DNA from: Kitasatospora sp. NBC_01287
GTDB lineage: Bacteria; Actinomycetota; Actinomycetes; Streptomycetales; Streptomycetaceae
Direction of reading: 5' to 3'
Assembly (NCBI RefSeq): GCF_026340565.1
Contig: NZ_JAPEPB010000002.1
Coordinates: forward strand, 372,001 to 436,000
DNA: 64,000 nt
Of the stretch, positions 32,486 through 41,122 are shown piece by piece (position 1 is the first letter of the stretch; every line of letters begins with the position of its first letter). The position numbers and the translations under genes are program-made. Below the pieces are notes generated by a model. That model was not told the origin of the DNA, did no database searches, and saw only the letters and a list, made by a program, of their open reading frames with translations.

Positions 32486-34435
32486 TTACAGTGTGCGCCC
32501 CAGGCGGTCCGCCATCAGCTTGATGAAGCGTGACGGCTCGTCCAGCTGACCACCCTCGGCGAGCAGCGCCATCCCGTAGACGAGCTCCACCGCCTCGGCG
32601 AGCGCCTCGTGCTCGGCTTCCTGGGCGTGCGCGGCGTTCAGGCCGGTGACCAGCGGGTGGCCGGGGTTGAGTTCCAGGATGCGCTTGCCCCGGGGGACGT
32701 CCTGGCCCATCGCGCGGTAGAGGTTCTCCAGCGCCGGGGTCGCGTCGTGCGTGTCCGAGACCAGGCAGGCGGGCGAGACGGTCAGGCGGGCGGAGAGCCG
32801 CACCTCCTTGACCTGCTCGCCGAGCCGCTGGGTCATCCAGGCCAGCAGGCCCGCGTACTCCTGCTGCCGCTGCTCGCGCTCCTCCTGCTGCTCCTCCTGG
32901 TCCGCGCCGAGCGGCACGTCACCCTTGGCGACCGAGCGCAGTTCCTTGCCGTCGAACCCGGGGACCGCGTCCACCCAGACCTCGTCGACCGGGTCGGTCA
33001 GCAGCAGCACCTCGATGCCCCTGGCCCGGAACGCCTCCAGGTGAGGGGAGTTCTCCAGGGCCTGCCGGGACTCGCCGGTCAGGTAGAAGATGTGCTCCTG
33101 GCCCTGCGCCATCCGCTCGACGTACTGCTTCAGCGTGGTCGGCTCCTCCTGGTCGCGGGTCGAGGCGAAGGAGCAGCCGGCGAGGATCGCGTCGCGGTTC
33201 TCCGCGTCGGTGATCAACCCTTCCTTGAGCACCCGGCCGAACTCGCGCCACAGGACCGAGTAGCGCTCGGGGGCCTTGGCCTGCAGGTCCTTGACGGTGG
33301 AGAGCACCTTCTTCGCCAGCCGTCGGCGCATCAGCTCGATCTGGCGGTCCTGCTGCAGGATCTCGCGCGACACGTTGAGCGACAGGTCCTGGGCGTCCAC
33401 CACGCCCTTGACGAACCGCAGGTACGGGGGCATCAGCGCTTCGCAGTCGTCCATCACGAAGACGCGCTTCACATAGAGCTGGATGCCGCGCTGGTAGCCC
33501 TGGGTGAACAGGTCGTGCGGCGCGCGGGAGGGGATGAAGAGCAGCGCCTGGTACTCGAAGGTGCCCTCGGCCTGCAGCCGGATGGTCTCCAGCGGGTCGG
33601 TCCAGTCGTGGCTGATGTGCTTGTACAGCTCGTGGTACTCGGCCTCGGACACCTCGTCGCGCGAACGCGCCCAGAGCGCCTTCATCGAGTTCAGCGTCTC
33701 GGGCTCGCGGGCGGCGGTCGCCTGCTCCTCGCCGTCCGCCCCCGGGGCGTCCGTGGCGGGCGGGGCGTCCGTGGCGTCCGTGGCGGGCGCGGCCAGCCTG
33801 ATCGGCCAGGTGATGAAGTCCGAGTAGCGCTTGACGATCTCGCGGATCTTCCAGGTCGCGGCGTAGTCGTGCAGCTGGTCCTCGGTGTCCACCGGGCGCA
33901 GCCGCAACGTGACCGAAGTCCCCTGCGGCGCCTCGGCGGTGCTCTCCAGCGTGTAGGTGCCCTCACCGCTGGACGTCCAGCGGGTGCCCTCGCTCTCGCC
34001 GGCCCGTCGGGTCAGCAGCACGACCTCGTCGGCCACCATGAAGCTGGAGTAGAAGCCGACGCCGAACTGGCCGATCAGGCCCTCGGTGTCGCCCGCCTCC
34101 TTGGCCCCCTTCAGGTCCTGCAGGTACTTGGCGGTACCGGAGTTGGCGATCGTGCCGATGAGCTGCTTCACCTCGTCGTACGACATGCCGATGCCGTTGT
34201 CCCGCACGGTCAGCGTGCGGGCCTCCTGGTCGGCGTCGAGCTCGATGTGCAGGTCCGACACGTCAACGCCGAGCGAATCGTCGCGCAGCGCCTCCAGCCG
34301 CAGCTTGTCCAGCGCGTCCGAGGCGTTGGAGATGAGTTCGCGCAGGAACACGTCCTTGTTCGAATAGATCGAATGGATCACCATCTGCAGGAGTTGGCGT
34401 GCTTCCACCTGGAACTCGAACGTCTCAGTCGACAT
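32486..34435 (-). CDS. htpG: molecular chaperone HtpG (Hsp90)
   Basis: 649 residues. An ATP-dependent cytosolic chaperone. Clear signatures: FLRELISNASDALDKLR (ATP-binding Asn), VRDNGIGMSYDEV, IGQFGVGFYSSFMVADEV, GTSVTLRLRP, IQLYVKRVFVMDD and SLNVSREILQQD. The ATG at 34435 gives the family's usual N-terminus (MSTETFEFQVEARQLLQM) and follows GAGGAGG. A short Ala/Thr/Asp-rich insert near residue 220 (repeats of ATDAPPATDAPG) is not typical and comes from a short DNA repeat. It ends in TAA, rare in this window. Confidence 0.97.
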   Translation of the reverse strand: MSTETFEFQVEARQLLQMVIHSIYSNKDVFLRELISNASDALDKLRLEALRDDSLGVDVSDLHIELDADQEARTLTVRDNGIGMSYDEVKQLIGTIANSGTAKYLQDLKGAKEAGDTEGLIGQFGVGFYSSFMVADEVVLLTRRAGESEGTRWTSSGEGTYTLESTAEAPQGTSVTLRLRPVDTEDQLHDYAATWKIREIVKRYSDFITWPIRLAAPATDATDAPPATDAPGADGEEQATAAREPETLNSMKALWARSRDEVSEAEYHELYKHISHDWTDPLETIRLQAEGTFEYQALLFIPSRAPHDLFTQGYQRGIQLYVKRVFVMDDCEALMPPYLRFVKGVVDAQDLSLNVSREILQQDRQIELMRRRLAKKVLSTVKDLQAKAPERYSVLWREFGRVLKEGLITDAENRDAILAGCSFASTRDQEEPTTLKQYVERMAQGQEHIFYLTGESRQALENSPHLEAFRARGIEVLLLTDPVDEVWVDAVPGFDGKELRSVAKGDVPLGADQEEQQEEREQRQQEYAGLLAWMTQRLGEQVKEVRLSARLTVSPACLVSDTHDATPALENLYRAMGQDVPRGKRILELNPGHPLVTGLNAAHAQEAEHEALAEAVELVYGMALLAEGGQLDEPSRFIKLMADRLGRTL

Positions 34436-34538
34436 GACTCGCACGTCCTCCTCGGGTCTTCGCGGTGTGGTTGCTGACCCGAGCACTGTAGATCAACCGG
34501 GCCCCGACGCCGGCACGATCGGGGCCCTGGAGAGCGGC

Positions 34539-36290
34539 TCAGGGGGCGGAGTCGGGGACGCCGGGGCTCTTCTCGTACGCCTTGGTCGGGTTCATCCCGA
34601 TGTTGTTGATCGTCACCGTGTCCTGGGTGCTCACCTGCGCGCACTTGCTGGAGTCGTCCGCGGTCTGCGCCTCGGAGTTGGTCAGCGCCGCCTGGGTGTT
34701 CACCGGCGCCGGGGCCGTCGGGGAAGCCGCGCCGCCCGCGCCCGCCGGCGCGGCAGCGAAGGTGCTCCCGGCCGTCCAGTCCTTGCCGATCACCAACGTG
34801 ATCCCCGGACCGTCACCCGGCCTGACCGCCGAGGACGGCAACCCCACCGAGGCCGCCACCTCCTGCGCGTCCGCCTCCCGACCCGCCGTGTACGTCACCT
34901 CGCTGACCGCCGCACTCACCGTCGCGTTGGTCGCCGAGGTCAGCGAGCTGTACCCCGCCGTCTTCAACGCCTCCGCCAGATCCCCCGCCCGACCCGCCAC
35001 CCCACTGCCGTTCTTCACGTGCACCGCGATCTCCTTCTTCGGCGCACCAGCCCCCGCCCCCGCGGCGGCCGCCGCCGACGACGCAGGAGCGGCGGGAGCG
35101 GCAGGCGCCGGCGCGGCCGAGGAGGCGTCCGGGTTCGCCGTGGAGGTGGCCTGCGCCGCCGCCGACGACTTGCTCCCGTCCCCGGTGGTCAGCGACTGGT
35201 CATTGATCATCGCGCTGAAGAGGTTCTTGGCCGCCGGGTCGACCACCACACGCTGCGTATTCGTCGGGTCGGGGTCGTTCTGCATCGTGGTCATCGTGAT
35301 CCGGTCGGTCGGCACCTTGTTCAGGTCGTCCGCCAGCCCCACCAGCTGCGGGATCCCGCTCAGCCCGTTGTCCACCGTCAGCGCCTTGGTCGCCGCGTTC
35401 GCCAGCGACAGCACCGCCGCCGGGTTCGTCAACGTCCCCGCGCTCTTCAACTGCCGCACCATCGAGGACAGGAACATGTGCTGCGCCACCGTGCGCCCCA
35501 CATCGCCACCATCGCCGAAACCGTGCCGGGTGCGCACGAACTCCAGCGCCGCCATCCCCTGCAGCGTGTGGTTGCCCTTCTTCAACTTCAGGTGCGAGTA
35601 CGGGTCGTAGACGTTGTTGTCCACGCACACCGGCACCCCGCCCACCGCGTCCGACATCTGCACCACACCCGTGAAGTCGACCATCATGAAATGGTCGATG
35701 GGTATACCGGTCAGCTGGTGCACCGCCGCCACCGTGCACCCCGGACCGTAGTCCAGGGTGCTGTTGATCATGTCCCGGTGCGCCTTCATCGACGTGTGGT
35801 TCTCGGTGTCCGTGCAGGCCGGCAACTCCGCCATCGTGTCGCGCGGGATGCTCATCACCGTCGCGTTGCTGCGGTCCGCCGACACGTGCAGCACCATCTC
35901 GACGTCGGCGTTGGCCCCAGGCCCGCAGTCCCCACCGATCTGGCAGTCCGCGGCGTTGTCCCGCGTGTCCGAGCCGATCACCAGGATGTTGATCGGCGTG
36001 CGCCCGAAAGCGTCCGGCTTCTCGTGACCCGCGTCGCCCGAGGTGCCCGCGAAGAGCGCCGAGTGCTTGATGTTCCCGTTCAGCTCCTCGTAGACGTAGC
36101 CGAAGGTCCCCGCCGTCACCAGCACCAGCCCGGCCGTGCCGTAGGCCAGGATCCGCAGGCCCTTGCGCTTGGGCCTGCGGCCGGCTCGGCGGGCCGCGGC
36201 ACGGCCGCCCCCGGCGCCGTCCGCACTGCCCGCCCCGCCCGCGTCGGCACGCCGCCGCCTTCCGGAACCGCTCTCCGGCATCTTGGTCAC
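34539..36290 (-). CDS. LCP-family (LytR-CpsA-Psr) cell-wall ligase with C-terminal LytR_C domain
   Basis: 583 residues. A basic cytosolic tail and one membrane helix (ILAYGTAGLVLVTAGTFGYV) precede the LCP domain: INILVIGSDTRD, SIPRDTMAEL, INSTLDYGPGCTVAAVHQLTG (split), VCVDNNVYDP and LEFVRTRHGFGDGGD, which hold the conserved Arg/Asp residues. It should attach glycopolymers to peptidoglycan outside the membrane. After an Ala/Pro/Ser linker, a LytR_C domain (VHVKNGSGVAGRAGDLAEAL) ends the protein. The GTG at 36290 lies 8 bases after GAGGA and is my choice; the ATG at 36308 would add six residues. Confidence 0.93.
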   Translation of the reverse strand: MTKMPESGSGRRRRADAGGAGSADGAGGGRAAARRAGRRPKRKGLRILAYGTAGLVLVTAGTFGYVYEELNGNIKHSALFAGTSGDAGHEKPDAFGRTPINILVIGSDTRDNAADCQIGGDCGPGANADVEMVLHVSADRSNATVMSIPRDTMAELPACTDTENHTSMKAHRDMINSTLDYGPGCTVAAVHQLTGIPIDHFMMVDFTGVVQMSDAVGGVPVCVDNNVYDPYSHLKLKKGNHTLQGMAALEFVRTRHGFGDGGDVGRTVAQHMFLSSMVRQLKSAGTLTNPAAVLSLANAATKALTVDNGLSGIPQLVGLADDLNKVPTDRITMTTMQNDPDPTNTQRVVVDPAAKNLFSAMINDQSLTTGDGSKSSAAAQATSTANPDASSAAPAPAAPAAPASSAAAAAGAGAGAPKKEIAVHVKNGSGVAGRAGDLAEALKTAGYSSLTSATNATVSAAVSEVTYTAGREADAQEVAASVGLPSSAVRPGDGPGITLVIGKDWTAGSTFAAAPAGAGGAASPTAPAPVNTQAALTNSEAQTADDSSKCAQVSTQDTVTINNIGMNPTKAYEKSPGVPDSAP

Positions 36291-36570
36291 CTGTACGTCC
36301 TCGTTCATCGGCGCCGCCCAACACCGGCACTGGCCTACTCAGGACCGCACCACGGCAGCGGGTCGGTCACCTGAAAGGACGCCGCGTGGCAGCGCACCGG
36401 TTGCACAGTTGCGCAATCTAGCAACTATTTTCGGAAGATTCGACCACTCCGTCGGCGCACGGTGGCCCACGCCACCACCTCCGCTCACCCCGGCGCGGGC
36501 CAGGCCCCGGACCCGCGATGCGCGGCCCACCACGATCACGGATAGTGTCGACAGCAGCCAAGGAGGTCTG

Positions 36571-36831
36571 ATGCTTGCCGGCCCTGGATTCTGGGACCTG
36601 GAGATCGCGAGGGCGGGCTGGTCGCGCGCCCCCTCGCCGTCCCCCGCCGCCTTCCCCGAGCTCATCGGACGCGCCGCCGTGTGGGGCCGCAACCTCTACA
36701 GCCGCGGCGGTGACCGGCTGGTCATCGAGTGGTCCGACCCCGTCACCCTCTCCGCCGTCCTCCTCAACGGGACGGCGCGGCAGGTGGACAGCGCCGAGGC
36801 ACTGGCAGCCCTGGTCCACCGCGGCCGCTGA
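36571..36831 (+). CDS. hypothetical 86-residue protein
   Basis: ATG directly behind AGGAGGTCTG. The sequence has FWDLEIARAGWSRAPSPSP, then a small beta-rich part (LYSRGGDRLVIEWSDPVTL, AVLLNGTARQVDSAEALAALV). No signal. Probably a compact single domain, family not recognised. It sits alone before the MarR gene. Confidence 0.65.
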   Translation: MLAGPGFWDLEIARAGWSRAPSPSPAAFPELIGRAAVWGRNLYSRGGDRLVIEWSDPVTLSAVLLNGTARQVDSAEALAALVHRGR

Positions 36832-36879
36832 GCGGCCGACCGTTCGTGCGCCGTCCCGCGCGGCGCCACCCGGGCCAAA

Positions 36880-36909
36880 TAGTAGCCATGGACATAGTTG
36901 CCATGTACT
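36880..36909. promoter_or_regulatory. tandem 15-bp direct repeat before the MarR gene
   Basis: TAGTAGCCATGGACA and TAGTTGCCATGTACT are adjacent and match at 12 of 15 positions. They end 9 bases before the regulator's GTG start, so they overlap the promoter or start of transcription. A candidate binding site for the MarR protein itself. Confidence 0.5.
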
Positions 36910-36918
36910 GTATCTCCC

Positions 36919-37404
36919 GTGAGCAACACACCGATTGGTCCGACCCCCGGCTTCCTGGTCTGGCGCCTGTCCACCAAGTGGCGGGCCGCCGTCGACCGGG
37001 CGCTGGCGCCGCTGGGCCTCACCCACGCCCAGTACGTCCTGCTGGCCTCGCTGTCCGGCATGGCGCACACCACCCCGCGCACCGCCCCCAGCCAGCGTGA
37101 ACTGGCCGACCACACCGGCTTGGAGCCGCTCTACGTCTCCAAACTGGCCCGCGCCCTGGAGGCCGAGCAGCTCATCGAGCGCACTCGCGATCCCCAGGAC
37201 AGCCGCACCGTGCGCCTCGCACTCACCGAACGCGGGCAGGAGGCGGTACGGCCGGCCATCGCCACCGTCCAACTGCTGCTGGACCGACTGCTCGCGCCAC
37301 TGGGCGGGCGCGACGACCCGCGCACCGCGGGGCTCGTCCGCGACCTGACCGCCCTGCTGGACGCCCCGCTCGACCTCGACACCCCGCCCGCCCCCCTGCA
37401 CTGA
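36919..37404 (+). CDS. MarR-family transcriptional regulator
   Basis: 161 residues. The winged helix is typical: LTHAQYVLLASLSGMA, SQRELADHTGLEPLYVSKLARALEAEQLIERT (split), DPQDSRTVRLALTERG. GTG 36919 chosen because the family's helix 1 (GFLVWRLSTKWRAAVDRAL) follows soon after; the longer frame would read through the repeat. Seventeen bp ahead of the dehalogenase gene, so the two form an operon under its likely control. Confidence 0.9.
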   Translation: MSNTPIGPTPGFLVWRLSTKWRAAVDRALAPLGLTHAQYVLLASLSGMAHTTPRTAPSQRELADHTGLEPLYVSKLARALEAEQLIERTRDPQDSRTVRLALTERGQEAVRPAIATVQLLLDRLLAPLGGRDDPRTAGLVRDLTALLDAPLDLDTPPAPLH

Positions 37405-37421
37405 CGACAAGGAGACCCACC

Positions 37422-38288
37422 ATGCCCGAGATCGCCGTGCTCGACTCGACCATCCACTACGAGGACTTCGGCACCGGCACGCCCATCGTGTTCCTGCACG
37501 GCAACCCGAGCTCCTCGCACCTGTGGCGCGACGTGCTGCCCGCCGTCGGTCCCGGCCGACTGCTGGCGCCCGACCTGATCGGCATGGGTCGCTCCGGCAA
37601 GCCCGAGCTCGCCTACGACTTCGCCGACCACGCCCGCTACCTGGACGCCTGGTTCGACGCCCTCGGCCTGGACCAGGTGATCCTGGTCGGCCACGACTGG
37701 GGCGGCGCGCTCGCCTTCGACCAGGCCGCCCGGCACCCCGGGCGGGTGCTCGGCCTGGCCTTCCTGGAGACCATCGTCAAGCCGATGGCCTGGGACGACC
37801 TCTCGCCGCAGGCCCGCAAGCGCGCCGAGGCGTTCCGCACCCCCGGAGTGGGCGAGGAGCTGGTGCTCGACCAGTTCCTCTTCGTGCGCCAGGCCTTCAC
37901 CGGCGGCGTGCTCACCCCGTTGACCGGCCCGGACCTGGACACCTACCTCGCCCCCTACCCCACCCGCGACAGCCGCCGCCCGATCCTCGCCTGGGCCCGC
38001 CAGCTCCCGCTCGACGGCGAGCCCGCCGAACTCGTCGCCCGGATCGAGGCGTACGACGCCTGGCTGGCCGACAGCACCGAGGTCCCCAAGCTGCTGCTGA
38101 CCTTCGAGGGCTCGCCCACCCTGCTGATCGACGAGCGCATGGCGCACTGGTGCGCCACCCACATCGCCGCGCTCGACACCGTCGCCTGCGGCACCTCCGG
38201 GCACCACGCCCCCGAGGACCGGCCCACCGAGATCGCCGCCGCCATCAGCGCCTGGGCCGACCGCCACCAGCTGCGCCAGGCCCGCTGA
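37422..38288 (+). CDS. haloalkane dehalogenase
   Basis: 288 residues. The halide-cleaving alpha/beta hydrolase pattern is complete: HGNPSSSHLWRD (Asn28 for halide binding), VGHDWGGALAFD (nucleophile Asp92, halide-binding Trp93), FLETIVKPMAWDD (Glu116 acid, as in subfamily II), and SGHHAPED with the catalytic His near residue 262. It releases halide from haloalkanes to give alcohols. ATG after AAGGAGA. The MarR gene upstream suggests induction by substrate or a related compound. Two mobile elements follow directly. Confidence 0.93.
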   Translation: MPEIAVLDSTIHYEDFGTGTPIVFLHGNPSSSHLWRDVLPAVGPGRLLAPDLIGMGRSGKPELAYDFADHARYLDAWFDALGLDQVILVGHDWGGALAFDQAARHPGRVLGLAFLETIVKPMAWDDLSPQARKRAEAFRTPGVGEELVLDQFLFVRQAFTGGVLTPLTGPDLDTYLAPYPTRDSRRPILAWARQLPLDGEPAELVARIEAYDAWLADSTEVPKLLLTFEGSPTLLIDERMAHWCATHIAALDTVACGTSGHHAPEDRPTEIAAAISAWADRHQLRQAR

Positions 38289-38370
38289 GCCGACGGACCG
38301 CGGGGCTGACGGTGCCTCGGCCCCGCTCACCCGTCCGCCCCCCGTCGGCTGCGGCCGCCCCGCACCGGAC

Positions 38371-38540
38371 CTAGGGGCCTGTCCGGGCGATCTTGCCGGG
38401 CGCGTGACGCCGGGCATCCCGCCTGGACGCACGCCCGAATCATCCAAGTACGACCCGGTACGAGGACGATCCGGGCGCACGCCCAGCCGGGCGCCCGACA
38501 CCGCGCGCTGATCCGACAAGATCGCCCGGACAGGCCCTAG
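38371..38540. mobile_element. MITE-like element with CTAG target repeats
   Basis: 162 bp between CTAG at 38371-38374 and CTAG at 38537-38540. The ends are inverted repeats: GGCCTGTCCGGGCGATCTTG at the left (with one extra G outside) and its exact complement at the right. No reading frame inside. It fits a non-autonomous element moved by a transposase not present here. Confidence 0.8.
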
Positions 38541-40248
38541 AAGGCTGATGAAGATCTTGTTGAGGGGCTGTCCGGTGGTTGGCCGGGTGGCCCCTCTGGC
38601 TATGCGGTGGCCGGGTTGAGGTGCCAGGTGTTGTCGGTGTGGGCGAGTCCGAGGTTGATCAGGGTTCGCAGGTTGAGGGCGGCAGCGCGGGTGTGGAGCC
38701 AGGTGTCGTTCTTGATGGTGCCGCGGTAGCGGAGTTTGCGGTTGCCGTGGGCGACGAGCCAGGCGACGGCGCGTTCGACGGGTGGTCTCCATCGTCGGTA
38801 GGCGGCTTGCCAGTGGGGGTTTGTGGCGGCTTGGTGGCGTGCGGTGGCGAGAAGATCGTGGTGCGGCCGGATGGTGACGATCCGGCCGGTCTTGGCGGTA
38901 GTGCACCGCTCGCGCAGAGGGCAGCCGGTGCACTGGCCGGTGAACAGTGCCTTGCGCTGCATGTGCTGTCCGGACGGCTCGGACAGCGGGGCGGTGTGGC
39001 CGGCGGGGCAGGTCACAGTGCCGGCCGCGGTGTCGATGGCGAAGTCGTCGAGGCCGAATCCGCCGGGGACGGCGGTCTTCAGCGGCGCCGGCTTGAGGAA
39101 CAGCCGGTGCCCTTCCTGTTCCAGGGCCTGGCGGGCGTCGCTGGTGGAGTAGGCGGTGTCGCCGAAGGCGTCCACCGGGGCGTCCTCGTCGGCGAGCAGG
39201 TCGAGGGCGATGACGGCCTCGTGGTGTTCTGCTCCGGCGCCGGGCCGCAGGGCGACGGCGGTGTATAACCCGGTCTCGGGCTCGACGGCGAGGTGGGCCT
39301 TGTATCCGTCCTGGTAGTGGCTGCGGGTCTTGTGGACGTGGCGGGCCTCGGGGTCGACGGTGGAGACCGTGCGGTCGTGGGTGGTGCCCCGGGTGATGCG
39401 CCAGCGGCCGTCGCGGCCGTCGGAGTCGTCGGCCGGTTCGACGTCCTGTCCGGCGACCAGGGCCAGCAGGCCGACCGCGTTCGCGGCCTTCTCGCCGAGC
39501 TGTTGGTCGGGCAGGTGGCCCAGCAGCCGCAGTGCGTCGCCGACCAGGGCGTCGATGAGGTCGGCTCGGGCCTGGGAGTCGTTCCAGGCGATGCGGGGTT
39601 TGCCCGGGTCGGTGTAGTCGTGGGCGGTGCACTGCGCTGCTGCCACCTCGCCGGCCCCGGGGACCTCGCGGATCACCGCGCGGACGGCGGCGATGATCTG
39701 GGTGACGGTGTCCTGGGTGGCGACCGCGTCGTCCAGCACGGTGGAGTCCAGCGCCCGGCGGTGCCTGCCCTTGAGGACACCGGTGGCCTTGACGACCTCT
39801 CGAACGGCTTCGAAGATCCGGTTCGGCCGGGCGGAGCGAGCAAGCCGACGGCGGAAGTAGGCGAGCAGCGACGGGTCGAATGCGATGTCGTACAGGCCCA
39901 GTCCGCACGCGGCCTTCCATCGCAGGTCGCACCGCAGTTCCTGCACCGTCTCGAAGTCCGACAGTCCGTGCAGCGCCTGCAACGTGACCGCCGCCGCCAG
40001 AATCTGCGGTGGCATGCTCGGCCGCCCGTTCGCCGACGGATACATGTCCGCGAACATCACCGCCGGGAACAACTCACCACGGTGCTCGGCCAGAAACGCG
40101 AAGACGCTGCCCGTCGGGATCAACCCCCGGCACGTCTCCCAGACATCCGGCCCGACCGTCTCCCCGACCCATTCCCCCATCGCCACAAGACGAGTCTGGC
40201 CCCACCGCTCACGCGGCGGGGCCAGAACCCAACATCTTCATCAGCCTT
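38541..40248. mobile_element. IS1182-family insertion sequence (1708 bp)
   Basis: Terminal inverted repeats begin AAGGCTGATGAAGAT at both ends (mismatch, then TTG). CTAG flanks each end (38537-38540 and 40249-40252) as a 4-bp target duplication, and its left copy is shared with the MITE-like element. One intact transposase gene lies inside on the minus strand. Looks complete and recent. Confidence 0.9.
38600..40186 (-). CDS. IS1182-family transposase
   Basis: 528 residues. The N-terminal DUF772-type region (FADMYPSANGRPSMPPQILAAAV split, LQALHGLSDFETVQELRCDLRWK split) is followed by a DDE transposase domain: ALDSTVLDDAV (first Asp), DAFGDTAYSTSDARQAL (second Asp), and PPVERAVAWLVAHGNRKLRYRG (Glu, split). 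A Cys cluster CTGCPLRERC is typical of the family. GTG at 40186, ATG at 40180 as alternative. It has a TTA codon (in TGLYTAV, near 39246), so translation may depend on bldA. Confidence 0.95.
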   Translation of the reverse strand: MAMGEWVGETVGPDVWETCRGLIPTGSVFAFLAEHRGELFPAVMFADMYPSANGRPSMPPQILAAAVTLQALHGLSDFETVQELRCDLRWKAACGLGLYDIAFDPSLLAYFRRRLARSARPNRIFEAVREVVKATGVLKGRHRRALDSTVLDDAVATQDTVTQIIAAVRAVIREVPGAGEVAAAQCTAHDYTDPGKPRIAWNDSQARADLIDALVGDALRLLGHLPDQQLGEKAANAVGLLALVAGQDVEPADDSDGRDGRWRITRGTTHDRTVSTVDPEARHVHKTRSHYQDGYKAHLAVEPETGLYTAVALRPGAGAEHHEAVIALDLLADEDAPVDAFGDTAYSTSDARQALEQEGHRLFLKPAPLKTAVPGGFGLDDFAIDTAAGTVTCPAGHTAPLSEPSGQHMQRKALFTGQCTGCPLRERCTTAKTGRIVTIRPHHDLLATARHQAATNPHWQAAYRRWRPPVERAVAWLVAHGNRKLRYRGTIKNDTWLHTRAAALNLRTLINLGLAHTDNTWHLNPATA

Positions 40249-40262
40249 CTAGCGTCGAGGGC

Positions 40263-40988
40263 ATGACCAGCACCAGACGGCCGGCCCGCCGCCCCAGAGC
40301 CAGAGCCAGAGCCAGAGCAGCAGCATGCCTCGCGGTCCTCACCGCACCACTCCTGGCCCTGGGGGCGGGCACCACCCCGGCGCGGGCCGCCGGAACCACC
40401 AGGACTGTCCAGGTTCCCTTGTACTACCAGCAGTTGGGCAACGACTGCGAGGCCGCCGCGCTGCGCATGATGCTGGCCGCGCACGGGATCGCGGTCCAGG
40501 ACCAGCAGATCCTGGACCGCATCGGCGTCGACCGGGTCCACGGCGAGTTCGGGCACGACGGGCCCAACTCCGGCGACCCGTTCAAGGCCTTCGTGGGCGA
40601 CCCCGACGGCTCCGAGAACGAGGGCACCGGCTACGGCGTCTACGACCCGCCGGTGGCCGCCGCCGCCCGTGCCTACGGAGCGAAGGTCGCCTTCACCGGG
40701 CAGGGCCTGACCCCCGCGCGGCTGCGCGCCCACGTCCAGGCCGGTCGGCCCGCCATCGTCTGGGTCGACTACCTGTGGCGCAAGCGGCCCGACCATCCGT
40801 ACACCGCCTATGACGGGCGCAGCGTCCTGTACGCCGGCCCCGCCGAGCACGCCGTCGTCGTCACCGGCTACACCGACCTGGCGGTCACCATCAACGACCC
40901 GGCCCGCGGCCACCTCACCGTCGCCCGGGGCGACTTCGAGGCCGGCTACGCGACCTACGGCGACATGGCCGTCGTCCTGGAGGCCTGA
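40263..40988 (+). CDS. secreted C39-like cysteine-peptidase-fold protein
   Basis: 241 residues. A basic start with (Arg-Ala) repeats and a hydrophobic core (AACLAVLTAPLLALGAG) form a signal peptide, cut near ARAAG. The domain has papain-like sites: Gln56 and Cys62 in QQLGNDCEAAAL, His196 in GPAEHAVVVTGY, Asp212 in INDPARGH. This is the peptidase C39-like family. The ATG lies only 11 bp after the IS element's target repeat, and TAGCGT at 40250-40255 could be the -10 of a leaderless transcript; its -35 would have been separated by the insertion. Confidence 0.85.
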   Translation: MTSTRRPARRPRARARARAAACLAVLTAPLLALGAGTTPARAAGTTRTVQVPLYYQQLGNDCEAAALRMMLAAHGIAVQDQQILDRIGVDRVHGEFGHDGPNSGDPFKAFVGDPDGSENEGTGYGVYDPPVAAAARAYGAKVAFTGQGLTPARLRAHVQAGRPAIVWVDYLWRKRPDHPYTAYDGRSVLYAGPAEHAVVVTGYTDLAVTINDPARGHLTVARGDFEAGYATYGDMAVVLEA

Positions 40989-41122
40989 CCCACCGCCCGC
41001 CCGGGCCCGGCGACCCTGGTCCGGCTGGTGCTTTCCCCGCGAGATCGCCTAGGTTCAGCCCAGCCCACACCCTCGCGGGGCCGGTCATCCGGCTCCTACC
41101 GCCGCCAACTGGGAGAACGCGC

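Noticed and set aside
37131..39932. A 933-codon minus-strand open frame
   Set aside because: It runs antisense through the MarR and dehalogenase genes and out of frame in the transposase; its Arg/Pro/Gly-rich product is a GC-rich shadow.
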